A DNA stretch of 37,564 nucleotides from assembly GCA_910578475.1 (NCBI GenBank), contig CAJTRK010000033.1:1-37564 (forward strand), written 5' to 3'. Shown here in pieces: positions 7,638-15,062 of this stretch; position 1 is the first letter of the stretch; each line of letters begins with the position of its first letter. Source of the stretch: an uncultured Lachnospiraceae bacterium (lineage in GTDB: Bacteria > Bacillota > Clostridia > Lachnospirales > Lachnospiraceae). Below the pieces are notes generated by a model. It was not told where the DNA came from and ran no database searches. It saw nothing but the letters and a program-made list of their open reading frames with translations. Position numbers and translations under genes: made by a program.

Positions 7638-8351
7638 TCAGGCTCCGGCAATCTCTGCGATATAGTTCCGAATCCGGTCGTGTACCTCATCGGCGACCTC
7701 TTTCGTTGTCATTCCCCGATACTCTTCATATAAAAACGGCGGCAGATAATGTACCTGCGTCGTTACTTTCTTCAAAGTCCACTCTTCAAACACTTTATAA
7801 GAATCAATCAGAACGACCGGTACAATCGGCACTTTTGCTCTGATTGCACATTTGAAACATCCCGCTTTAAAATCACATACGTTATTGTGATTATGGTCAT
7901 ATCCGCCTTCCGGAAAAATAATATATCTTCTGCCCGCCGCGACTTCCTCCGAAATTTCCCTCATCAGCCTGACCGACTGGCGCGCATCGTTTTTCATCAA
8001 CCGTTTTCCGCGTATCATATCAATAAACTGTGATGTCAGAATCACATGCGATTTGGCATCGTCAATGACAATGGTACATGGCTTTTTGTGCGTATATACA
8101 ATCCCAAGCGCATCATATTTCCCCTGATGATTCGGGAACATGACATAGCCGCCTTCTTTTGGCAGATTTTCCATACCATACCCCAGTGTCCTGATATGGC
8201 CGGCCCTCGTCATCCTTCTGACTGCCAGTCTGGCATACTCATAGCACTTCTCTTCCGAATATTTTTCCGGATGTCTGGACATATACGCCATTTTCGGAAT
8301 CATATAAAGTCTTGGCAGATTACGGACAATCACCCGTACAAATCGCAACAT
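7638..8351 (-). CDS. 1-acyl-sn-glycerol-3-phosphate acyltransferase-like (PlsC family)
   Basis: PlsC-type acyltransferases add the second acyl chain to lysophosphatidate in the membrane. The motifs present are NHQGKYD (the catalytic HX4D), FPEGGYDHNHN (substrate phosphate-binding FPEG block) and a late VPIVPVVLIDSY block. An N-terminal hydrophobic/basic stretch (RFVRVIVRNLPRLYMIPKM) suits membrane association. The start at 8349-8351 (MLRF) follows the recurrent leader module, with AAAGG 13 nt upstream; an in-frame ATG four codons earlier is part of that module. It lies downstream of cardiolipin synthase, consistent with phospholipid synthesis. Confidence 0.88.
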   Translation of the reverse strand: MLRFVRVIVRNLPRLYMIPKMAYMSRHPEKYSEEKCYEYARLAVRRMTRAGHIRTLGYGMENLPKEGGYVMFPNHQGKYDALGIVYTHKKPCTIVIDDAKSHVILTSQFIDMIRGKRLMKNDARQSVRLMREISEEVAAGRRYIIFPEGGYDHNHNNVCDFKAGCFKCAIRAKVPIVPVVLIDSYKVFEEWTLKKVTTQVHYLPPFLYEEYRGMTTKEVADEVHDRIRNYIAEIAGA

Positions 8352-8355
8352 AGTA

Positions 8356-8381
8356 ATAACCATGCCTTTCTCTCAGCCTGC
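8356..8381 (-). promoter_or_regulatory. Start-site module before plsC
   Basis: Minus strand reads GCAGGCTGAGAGAAAGG, then CATGGTTAT, with the plsC ATG 13 nt after AAAGG. One of the most complete copies of the module. Confidence 0.7.
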
Positions 8382-8459
8382 AAACTTTGTGGCCACGACA
8401 CGGAAAGCGTCAGCACAATATTTGCGGGACAAATAAATTCGTCTGTTTCTCCACCGACG

Positions 8460-9989
8460 TCAGAACAGCGGCGAAAACAGTTTCAGGAACGGCCCTATCA
8501 CATTCATTTTCATAAACTTCTTCTGACACCATTCCAGCGTAATCTCTTCTGATTCCACAAAAGTATTTTCCATATCCTTTTTCAGCTCACCGACCGCATC
8601 CGCCCGATAAAGAAATACACCGCACTCAAAATGGTGATAGAAACTCCTGTAATCAAAATTGATAGTCCCGACCGCGGCGATTTCATCATCGCATAATACA
8701 CACTTGGAATGGATGAAGCCGGGCGAATACTGATAAATCTTTACGCCTGCCTCAATCAAATTCTGATAACTGGACTGCGTCAGCCAGTAAGCCATCTTTT
8801 TATCCGGAATGCCCGGCGTGACAATGCGCACGTCCACGCCTCTTTTGGCCGCCAGTTTCAATGCCGTACACATCTCATTGTCGGTAATCAGATAAGGCGT
8901 AAAAACATAAAAATATTTTTTGGCATAGCCAATCATATTCAGATAAATATTCTCTCCGACCGTCTCATTATCAAAAGGCGTATCGCCATATGGCTGCACA
9001 TAGCCTTTTCCCGGCAGTTTGTCCGTAAAATGATGCCGATAACGGCTGAAATCCTCATCCGTATCGCGGGAAATGTTCCACATCTGCAAAAACATTACCG
9101 TAAAGTTCCAGACTGCTTCCCCTTCCAGACGAATGCCCGCATCCTTCCAGTAACCATGCAATGTCTTATAGTTAATATATTCATCGGCCAGATTTATACC
9201 GCCCGTATAGCCGATTTTCCCATCAATTACCACAATTTTACGATGGTCTCTGTTGTTCAGGATAATCGCCATGAGCGGAATCAGCTTGTTAAAAGCAACG
9301 CACTGAATGCCTTTCTGCTCGACAAACTGCTCATAGTACTTTGGCAGCTGCAAAACGCTTCCGAAATCATCATAAATCACCCTGACTTCAACGCCCTGCT
9401 TCGCTTTTTTTTCCAGAATTTCCAGGACTTTTCCCCACATCGTTCCTTCGCCCAGAATAAAATATTCCAGAAAAATGAAATGCTCCGCCCCTTCCAGGTC
9501 TTCCAGCAGCCTTTGCCAATAGGGAAGCCCGTCCGCATAATAGGATGTGTTCGTATTCTCCCATACCGCCGTGCCCGAATAACGGTTCAGATATCCGCAC
9601 AAATTAGAAACCGACAGATTCTCTTTGGCAATTTTATTCAGAATATCCTGATTTCCCGGCATATTCTTTTTCGTCAGTTCTTCTGTTTTCCGGATGCTGT
9701 TTCTGAGCCTGCGTGAAATGACAACATGTCCAAATGCAAGATATAAAATTCCGCCAAACAATGGAAAGACCAGTATCGGCACAATCCAGGCCAGCTTGAC
9801 GGCAGGATTATTCGGTTTCCAGACAAGATACAGAACAATCAGAAGGCTGAGTATCCGTAATACAAGCGCAATTTCCACAAAATGATTGGCCCACCGAAAA
9901 AGCTCCAATACAAAAAATACAACCTGAAGCAATACAATTACACCTGTTATAAATACTCTGTTCAAGACCAAATGCAATATTTTTCTCAT
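8460..9989 (-). CDS. cls: Cardiolipin synthase (phospholipase D family)
   Basis: Membrane enzyme that condenses phosphatidylglycerol molecules to cardiolipin. The 509-residue protein has two N-terminal membrane helices (about 10-30 and 37-57) plus a hydrophobic PLDNc segment (WIVPILVFPLFGGILYLAFG), then two HKD motifs: HRKIVVIDGKIGYTGGIN in the middle and HSKCVLCDDEIAAVGTIN near the C-terminus. It ends with the characteristic short FLKLFSPLF tail. Start ATG at 9987-9989; AGAGG lies 15 nt upstream in a variant of the leader module, and the promoter is at 10039-10067. The spacing from the ribosome site is long, as for several neighbours. Confidence 0.94.
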   Translation of the reverse strand: MRKILHLVLNRVFITGVIVLLQVVFFVLELFRWANHFVEIALVLRILSLLIVLYLVWKPNNPAVKLAWIVPILVFPLFGGILYLAFGHVVISRRLRNSIRKTEELTKKNMPGNQDILNKIAKENLSVSNLCGYLNRYSGTAVWENTNTSYYADGLPYWQRLLEDLEGAEHFIFLEYFILGEGTMWGKVLEILEKKAKQGVEVRVIYDDFGSVLQLPKYYEQFVEQKGIQCVAFNKLIPLMAIILNNRDHRKIVVIDGKIGYTGGINLADEYINYKTLHGYWKDAGIRLEGEAVWNFTVMFLQMWNISRDTDEDFSRYRHHFTDKLPGKGYVQPYGDTPFDNETVGENIYLNMIGYAKKYFYVFTPYLITDNEMCTALKLAAKRGVDVRIVTPGIPDKKMAYWLTQSSYQNLIEAGVKIYQYSPGFIHSKCVLCDDEIAAVGTINFDYRSFYHHFECGVFLYRADAVGELKKDMENTFVESEEITLEWCQKKFMKMNVIGPFLKLFSPLF

Positions 9990-9995
9990 ACGAAT

Positions 9996-10019
9996 ATAAC
10001 CATACCTCTTTCAGTCTGC
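9996..10019 (-). promoter_or_regulatory. Start-site module before cls (variant)
   Basis: Minus strand: GGCAGACTGAAAGAGG, then TATGGTTATATTCGTATG. The ATG of TATGG opens a five-codon frame (MVIFV) whose TGA overlaps the cls ATG as ATGA, so translational coupling is conceivable. Weaker match to the consensus than the other copies. Confidence 0.5.
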
Positions 10020-10038
10020 CCCCCTGAACTTATTAGAT

Positions 10039-10067
10039 AATATAGCACAAAAAAATGTGTTATGCAA
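10039..10067 (-). promoter_or_regulatory. Probable promoter of cls-plsC
   Basis: Minus strand: TTGCAT (complement of 10062-10067), 17-bp spacer, TATATT (complement of 10039-10044). It lies just after repeat copy 3 in the direction of transcription, so cls and plsC can be transcribed independently of the upstream CDF gene. Confidence 0.6.
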
Positions 10068-10100
10068 ACCGCATGACAGGAAATTTTCCGCCGTACAACA

Positions 10101-10288
10101 CCGTCACGATACCAGAGCATCCGGCCGGCGCATGGTTCTCTTTGGAGGCACGCTTCCGCTCCACGAAAACCAGTAGCGGCACTAAGCGGCGAAGCAGCCT
10201 GCCGCAGCCTCCCCGCCAAGCGCCGACGGTTTTCCAGGGCCTCCGCCAGAGAACCATGCGCCGGCCGGATGCTCCGGTATCGTGACGG
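10101..10288. repeat. Dispersed structured repeat, copy 3 (long inverted arms)
   Basis: Left arm 10101-10148 and right arm 10241-10288 are inverted repeats over about 48 bp: CCGTCACGATACC, GAGCATCCGGCCGGCGCATGG and TTCTCT pair with few mismatches. Blocks A (CTCTTTGGAGG, CACGCTTCCGCTCC) and B (TTTCCAGGGCCTCCGCCAGAG) match copy 1. The outer arms have a different sequence from copy 1 but are still self-complementary, and the central segment is unrelated to copy 1 and again rich in inverted pieces (GAAAACC / GGTTTTC). It lies 8 bases after the CDF stop codon and upstream of the cls promoter. Confidence 0.87.
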
Positions 10289-10296
10289 CAGCTGCA

Positions 10297-11169
10297 TTAA
10301 CCCCTATATGGGTTCACATGCACCATACAATGCTTTACGTTCGGAAAATTCCGCTCCATCTTATGATGCACACATTCCGCCACTTCATGCGTTTCATTCA
10401 AAGTCCGGCTGCCGTCCGCGGCAATTTCTATATCGACATAGATTCTGTTGCCGAACAGGCGGGTACGCAGCAGGTCGATTCCAAGTACGCCGTCCTGCGA
10501 TTCTATCATTCGGCGCATTTCCTGTATTGTTTCATCATCACAGGCTTTATCAACCATTTTATCAACCGCATCCTTAAAGATGTCATAAGCGGCTTTCACA
10601 ATGAAAACGCTTATAATAACACTTGCTACGCTATCCAGAACAGGATATCCGAGTCTGGAACCGAAAATACCGATTAAAGCTCCAATGGATGAAAGTGAAT
10701 CCGAACGGTGATGCCAGGCATCTGCCATCAACGCACCGGAATTTATTTTTTTCGCCGCCGCTCTCGTATACCAGAACATCCACTCTTTCACAAGAATGGA
10801 AAGAACTGCCGCCGCAAGCGCAAGCCTTCCCGGAATGGCCAGGGATTCATAACTGCCGCCCAGAATCGTCTTCAGTCCGCCGTACCCGATTCCAAATCCG
10901 GTAATGCAGAGAACTACCGCAAGGACAATCGACGCCACGCATTCCATTCTTTCATGACCATACTGATGGTCCGCATCGGACTGTTTACTGGAAATCTGTA
11001 CGCCTATCATGACAATAAACGTGCTGAAAACATCGGATGCCGAATGCACGGCATCGGAAATCATGGCCCCGGAAGAAGCCACAATACCTGCCAACAGTTT
11101 CAACAGCGACAATACCAGATTAATGATAATACTGACGAGGGAAACCCTCATCGCAATTTTCTTTTCCAT
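10297..11169 (-). CDS. Cation diffusion facilitator family transporter
   Basis: CDF transporters export divalent metals (Zn, Mn, Fe, Co) by proton antiport across the membrane. From the chosen ATG the protein has 290 residues with about six membrane segments, the paired metal-site motifs ISDAVHSASD (HxxxD) and ADAWHHRSDS (DxxxHxxxD type), and a cytoplasmic C-terminal domain (YVDIEIAADGSRTLNETHEV). An open frame extends 37 codons upstream but would overlap sbcC; the ATG at 11167-11169 (MEKKIAMRVS) is favoured because it follows the leader module and matches usual CDF length. The metal cannot be inferred; Mn or Fe is plausible given nearby ZIP and Feo genes. Confidence 0.9.
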   Translation of the reverse strand: MEKKIAMRVSLVSIIINLVLSLLKLLAGIVASSGAMISDAVHSASDVFSTFIVMIGVQISSKQSDADHQYGHERMECVASIVLAVVLCITGFGIGYGGLKTILGGSYESLAIPGRLALAAAVLSILVKEWMFWYTRAAAKKINSGALMADAWHHRSDSLSSIGALIGIFGSRLGYPVLDSVASVIISVFIVKAAYDIFKDAVDKMVDKACDDETIQEMRRMIESQDGVLGIDLLRTRLFGNRIYVDIEIAADGSRTLNETHEVAECVHHKMERNFPNVKHCMVHVNPYRG

Positions 11170-11172
11170 TCT

Positions 11173-11196
11173 ATAACCATACCTTTCACTCAGCTT
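11173..11196 (-). promoter_or_regulatory. Start-site module before the CDF gene
   Basis: Minus strand: AAGCTGAGTGAAAGG, then TATGGTTATAGA, then ATG; AAAGG to ATG is 12 nt. The hairpin at 11202-11224 lies directly upstream. Confidence 0.65.
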
Positions 11197-11201
11197 ACGA
11201 T

Positions 11202-11224
11202 ATTTGTGTCTGAAAGACACAAAT
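11202..11224 (-). terminator. Hairpin between sbcC and the CDF gene
   Basis: ATTTGTGTCT / AGACACAAAT form a perfect 10-bp stem with a 3-nt loop, immediately after the sbcC stop codon. No clear U-tract follows, so it may be a processing or stability hairpin rather than a full terminator. Confidence 0.45.
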
Positions 11225-13552
11225 TCACGTTTCTGCGATAACCGCCGCGCTGCCGCCGCTCTTTTTCCTGGTAACAACAATCTGCTTTTCTATCTTTTCT
11301 TTTAAACTTCCGACATGAGAAATAATGCCGACCAGCCTGTTTCCTTCCGCCAGTCCCTGTAAAGCGCGGATTGCCTGTGCCAGCGCTTCCTCATCCAGAT
11401 AGCCGAATCCCTCGTCTACAAACATCGTATCCAGCGCAATGCCGCCTGCGGCGGACTGAATCTCATCCGAAAGGCCGAGCGCCATAGACAAAGACGCCAG
11501 AAAAGCTTCTCCGCCGGATAATGTCTTTATGCTCCGTACCGTGCCGTTATAATGGTCGATAACTTCAAGTTCCAGACCGCTTTGGCTTTTCATGTTCTGT
11601 GCCGCGGCAGCACGTCTCAATTCATACTGTCCGCCGGACATCATCATAAATCTCGTATTGGCACGGCGAATCATTCTGTCAAAATAAGTCATCTGTACAT
11701 AGGTTTCCAGCATAATTTTATCTTTTCCGGACACATTGCCGTTAAAAGTACCGGACAATTCTCCCACCAGATTCCACTTTTCTTCCAGCGCTTCCATCCG
11801 TTTTCCCTGTTTTGCGACAGCCTGTGCAATTCCGGTATTTGTTTTGATATAGCGGTACAATTCCTGCTGTTTCTCTGCCGCAAGCTGCTTTTTTTCCATC
11901 AGAACGTTTCTTTGAGCGGTCAATTCTTCCACATTGCAGGCATCTCGCTCTTCCAGCTGTTTCTCCAGCGTTTCTTTCGTGTTCTGACAACGCTCATATT
12001 CCTTTTCCTGGTTTCGATATCGTTTTTCCGCATCCGCAAGCTCTTTTTGCAGCCGCAGGCCTTCCTTCCCTTTTTCCCGCAGCTCTTTCTCCGCCTCTTC
12101 TTTTCCCGCAAAGCGCAGCAAAACGGCTTCCTTCCCTTCCTCTTTTTCTGCTGCGAGCATGGCCTGATAGCGTTCCTGCTCACTGCTCAGCCTTCCTTTT
12201 ACGGAGCCGGCATCCTTACTCGCCCTGTTCACGTCGGCATTGGCCTTCTCTGCCGCCAGCTTCGCCTTATCCACCTCTTCTCTTGTTGGCGCGCCTTCCT
12301 TTGGCTCCGCCGGCATCGGATGGCTTATGGAGCCGCACACCGGACAGGGCGTTCCTTCTTCCAGTCGTCCGGCGAGTATGCCTGCCTGTTCGTCCAGATA
12401 TCTTCTTTCCATTTCATCGCAGTCATCCTTTTTCTTTCGATAGGAAAGCGCGGCCTTTTGATAAGCCTCTTCGCTCGCTTCCGCCTCTTTCCTCAAGTTT
12501 TCTATCTGGAGCCGCAGCTGCTCCCGTTCTTCCTTCCTTTCCAGTATTTCCAGCGAATCCTGATACAGCTTTTCCAACCAGGCGCGTTCTTTTTCAAATT
12601 CCTGAAAAGACTGCTGTTTCTTATCATATTGTTCCCGCATTTCCTGCAAAGACGGTCTGAGCAGCGTAATCTGTCTTCCGGCCTCTTCCAGTTCCCTTTT
12701 CCATTTCTTCCGCTCCTCTTCCCGGCCGATGAGCTGATGGAGCCGCTCCAGTTCCTTTTCGTATGTATCCAGCTGTTTTTGCAGCCGGGCGAGTTCCTCT
12801 TCCTCGACGGAAACCCGCTCCTGCAGCAATACGGCAATTTCCCCGGCCGGTATCGCTTTCCGGTTCTGCCGTACAGTATCCATTCTGGCCGCAAAATCTT
12901 CCTCTTTACAGAGCACCCCTTCCAGGTACTGGTCAATACTCTTTTCTAATGCTTCATAATCCTGCCGTAAAACGCCGGCCTCCGCTTTTAACCGTTCCTG
13001 TATTGTCTGATAAGCTTTCGTATGAAAGATATCCCGGAAAATCTTACTCCGCTCTTCCGTTTTGGCATATAAAAGGCGCAGAAAATCTCCCTGCGCAATC
13101 ATGGCAATCTGCGTAAACTGATTTTTGTCAAGTCCGAGCAGCTCTGTTACAGCCTTCGTCACTTCCCGGTTTTTCGCCACAACGCGCCCGTCCGGGCAGA
13201 TAAATTCCGCATCCGCCTTATGATTCGTATAACCGTTTCCTTTTTTCGCCGGACGCCGGTATTCCGGATTTCTCGTAATGTAATATACCGCATCATGACA
13301 GGTAAACTTCATGCGCACGAAGGTCGGCGTATCCGCCGCGGCATATTTGGAACGCAACATCTCCGCCCCCCGCGCATCTCCGCTTGCTTCTCCGTACAGC
13401 GCAAACACAATTGCGTCAAAAATCGTTGTCTTCCCCGCACCCGTATCACCCGTTATTAAATAGAGACCTTTCGTTCCAAGTCTCGTAAAATCAATTGTTT
13501 CTTCTCCGGCATAAGAACCAAAAGCCGATAACGTCAACTCAAGCGGTCTCAT
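11225..13552 (-). CDS. sbcC: DNA repair exonuclease subunit SbcC (Rad50-like ATPase)
   Basis: ATPase subunit of the SbcCD nuclease, which cleaves DNA hairpins and blocked ends. Visible elements: Walker A GDTGAGKTTIFDAI (about 35-48), Q-loop region QIAMIAQGDFLRLL (about 148), long coiled coils (about 200-390 and 420-600), a zinc-hook CPVCG (Cys403, Cys406), the ABC signature LSGGEAFLASLSMALGLSD, and Walker B LDTMFVDEGFGYLDEE. At 775 residues it is shorter than the roughly 1000-1100 of E. coli or Bacillus SbcC, mainly in the coiled coils. The N-terminus MRPLELTLSAFGSY is canonical. It starts 24 bases after the sbcD stop and is certainly co-transcribed with it. Confidence 0.95.
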   Translation of the reverse strand: MRPLELTLSAFGSYAGEETIDFTRLGTKGLYLITGDTGAGKTTIFDAIVFALYGEASGDARGAEMLRSKYAAADTPTFVRMKFTCHDAVYYITRNPEYRRPAKKGNGYTNHKADAEFICPDGRVVAKNREVTKAVTELLGLDKNQFTQIAMIAQGDFLRLLYAKTEERSKIFRDIFHTKAYQTIQERLKAEAGVLRQDYEALEKSIDQYLEGVLCKEEDFAARMDTVRQNRKAIPAGEIAVLLQERVSVEEEELARLQKQLDTYEKELERLHQLIGREEERKKWKRELEEAGRQITLLRPSLQEMREQYDKKQQSFQEFEKERAWLEKLYQDSLEILERKEEREQLRLQIENLRKEAEASEEAYQKAALSYRKKKDDCDEMERRYLDEQAGILAGRLEEGTPCPVCGSISHPMPAEPKEGAPTREEVDKAKLAAEKANADVNRASKDAGSVKGRLSSEQERYQAMLAAEKEEGKEAVLLRFAGKEEAEKELREKGKEGLRLQKELADAEKRYRNQEKEYERCQNTKETLEKQLEERDACNVEELTAQRNVLMEKKQLAAEKQQELYRYIKTNTGIAQAVAKQGKRMEALEEKWNLVGELSGTFNGNVSGKDKIMLETYVQMTYFDRMIRRANTRFMMMSGGQYELRRAAAAQNMKSQSGLELEVIDHYNGTVRSIKTLSGGEAFLASLSMALGLSDEIQSAAGGIALDTMFVDEGFGYLDEEALAQAIRALQGLAEGNRLVGIISHVGSLKEKIEKQIVVTRKKSGGSAAVIAET

Positions 13553-13555
13553 AAC

Positions 13556-13575
13556 AATAACCCTGCCTTTCTCCT
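13556..13575 (-). promoter_or_regulatory. Start-site module before sbcC
   Basis: Minus strand: AAAAGGAGAAAGGCAGGGTTAT, here given as AAAAGGAGAAAGG followed by CAGGGTTAT, then TGTT and ATG. AAAGG to ATG is 13 nt. The CATGG of other copies is CAGGG here, so no extra ATG is formed. A GGAG lies slightly further upstream. Confidence 0.55.
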
Positions 13576-13576
13576 T

Positions 13577-14716
13577 TTAACTCGTCTCTTCCCATACCGC
13601 TTCAATTAACTTTGCCAGATAATCTTCCTGTATGGCGGACATAGGCCTTTCGTTCTGCATGTAAAACAATTCTTTCATATAGGTTATCGGCATTCTTTCC
13701 GCTTCCACTTCCGCCGGCTCATCGGTCCCTTTTTCGGAACAACAGTTATTGTATTCCATTTTCATCAAGTTCGGATAGATGACCCGCAATTTTGCGGCCG
13801 CATCAAAGATATCCTTCTCGTCGGTCAGTGTAATCTGGACATAATCTTCGATATTCATATCTTCATATGCGCTGCGTCTTGTCAGTTCTTCATAAGTTCC
13901 CTTCAGCTTCCGCAAATCACGAAGCGGCACAAGCGGTATTTTCCGGATTTCAGTCTTCCCCTTCTCCCGCAGTTCTACAATCGTTACCGTCTTATGGTGC
14001 GCCGCCTCCGCAAAGGAATATTTTAAAGGCGTTCCCGCATAACGTATCGTTTCTTTTCCGACCCATTGTGCACCGTGAATATGGCCAAGCGCCACATAAT
14101 CAAACGCTTCGAATAAAGAAGCGTCCACATTGTTAAGCCCGCCTACCTGTAATTCCTCCGAACCGCTCTGCATCGCCCCTGTTACGAACTGATGCGCCAA
14201 CAGAATATTCCGGCGTTCTTTGTTCAGTCTGACATGGGCAAGGACCGTCTGCATGGCGTCCTGATAAGAGATGATTTTTTCCGCAAGCGGCGGAAATGCC
14301 TGCCGCACATGAACGGGCCTGATAAACGGAAGCAGATAAATATCCAGCTCACCGTAAGCATCGCTTTGCGTTACGCATTCCACATCCCCCTGATAACAGC
14401 CTGCAAAATAAACGCCGCTCTTTTCCAAAAGTTTTGCGCCGAATGAAATTCGTTCAACGCAGTCATGATTTCCGCCGATTAAAAAAACAGGAATATTTCT
14501 TCCTGCGATGTCCGTAATGAATTCATCGAGCAGCATAACCGCTTCTGCGGAAGGAACTGTCTTGTCGTAAATATCCCCGGCAATCAGTACTCCATCCACT
14601 TGCTCCGCTTCGATAATATCCAATATCTGATTTAATATATAACGCTGGTCCTCCAACATGGAAAACTCATGAAGCCTTTTTCCAAGATGTAAATCAGCCA
14701 AATGCAGCAGTCGCAT
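13577..14716 (-). CDS. sbcD: DNA repair exonuclease subunit SbcD (Mre11-like nuclease)
   Basis: Metallophosphoesterase nuclease subunit of SbcCD. The chosen start gives 379 residues beginning MRLLHLADLHLGKRLHEFSM, exactly the conserved N-terminus, with metal-ligand motifs ADLHLG, IAGDIYDK, GGNHDCVER, LLAHQFVTG and ALGHIHGAQ in order. An upstream in-frame GTG/ATG extension of 15 codons is rejected because AGGAGGAAG is positioned before the ATG at 14714-14716 and homologues begin there. It lies 38 bases after the HPr-like gene and directly before sbcC. Confidence 0.95.
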   Translation of the reverse strand: MRLLHLADLHLGKRLHEFSMLEDQRYILNQILDIIEAEQVDGVLIAGDIYDKTVPSAEAVMLLDEFITDIAGRNIPVFLIGGNHDCVERISFGAKLLEKSGVYFAGCYQGDVECVTQSDAYGELDIYLLPFIRPVHVRQAFPPLAEKIISYQDAMQTVLAHVRLNKERRNILLAHQFVTGAMQSGSEELQVGGLNNVDASLFEAFDYVALGHIHGAQWVGKETIRYAGTPLKYSFAEAAHHKTVTIVELREKGKTEIRKIPLVPLRDLRKLKGTYEELTRRSAYEDMNIEDYVQITLTDEKDIFDAAAKLRVIYPNLMKMEYNNCCSEKGTDEPAEVEAERMPITYMKELFYMQNERPMSAIQEDYLAKLIEAVWEETS

Positions 14717-14754
14717 AACTTTCGTACTTCCTCCTGTGTCGTGGTGCGTATGGC

Positions 14755-14991
14755 TTACCAAATCAAATAAGGCGCAATCACCTTTTCGATTTCTGATATC
14801 TTTTCATTCGTTTCCAATATTCGCAGCTCCACATCCGTTGACAAATCCATTGAGAAAATGCCCATAATAGATTTGGCATCCACCACATATCTGCCGGAAA
14901 CCAAATCAAAATAACCTTCCATATTGCTTATCGCGGACACAAATCCCTTGACTTTTTCAATCGAATTTAAATCCAGTCTGTAAGTTTTCAT
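14755..14991 (-). CDS. HPr-like protein lacking the phosphorylatable histidine
   Basis: A 78-residue protein resembling the PTS phosphocarrier HPr in length and in its second half: GRYVVDAKSIMGIFSMDLS corresponds to the HPr helix with the regulatory Ser46 (here Ser41 in AKSIMG). The usual GIHARPA motif with catalytic His15 is absent, and the whole protein contains no histidine, so it cannot carry phosphate from enzyme I. It may be a regulatory relative in the manner of Crh, which keeps Ser46 but not His15; that is inference. It sits between the ZIP transporter and sbcD on the same strand. The start ATG follows GGGAAG and a GAAAGGG stretch. Confidence 0.75.
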   Translation of the reverse strand: MKTYRLDLNSIEKVKGFVSAISNMEGYFDLVSGRYVVDAKSIMGIFSMDLSTDVELRILETNEKISEIEKVIAPYLIW

Positions 14992-15062
14992 CTTCCCGTA
15001 CCCTTTCTTCTTTACCCTGACTTCCTTATCCTGTCATACGCCCGCTTTCAGGCGTAAAAGCC

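Noticed and set aside
8356..8381. CTGAGA in the start-site module as part of a TPP riboswitch
   Set aside because: Only the short GGCTGAGA word resembles the TPP core. The other conserved parts are absent, copies are only about 25 bp long, and none of the downstream genes concerns thiamine.
10297..11280. N-terminally extended CDF protein starting at 11280
   Set aside because: The extension overlaps the end of sbcC and a hairpin, and its sequence is not membrane-transporter-like. The ATG at 11167-11169 has the leader module.
11552..12949. Plus-strand open frame of 465 codons
   Set aside because: Entirely antisense to sbcC; its Phe/Leu/Gln-rich composition is the mirror of the Lys/Glu-rich coiled coil.
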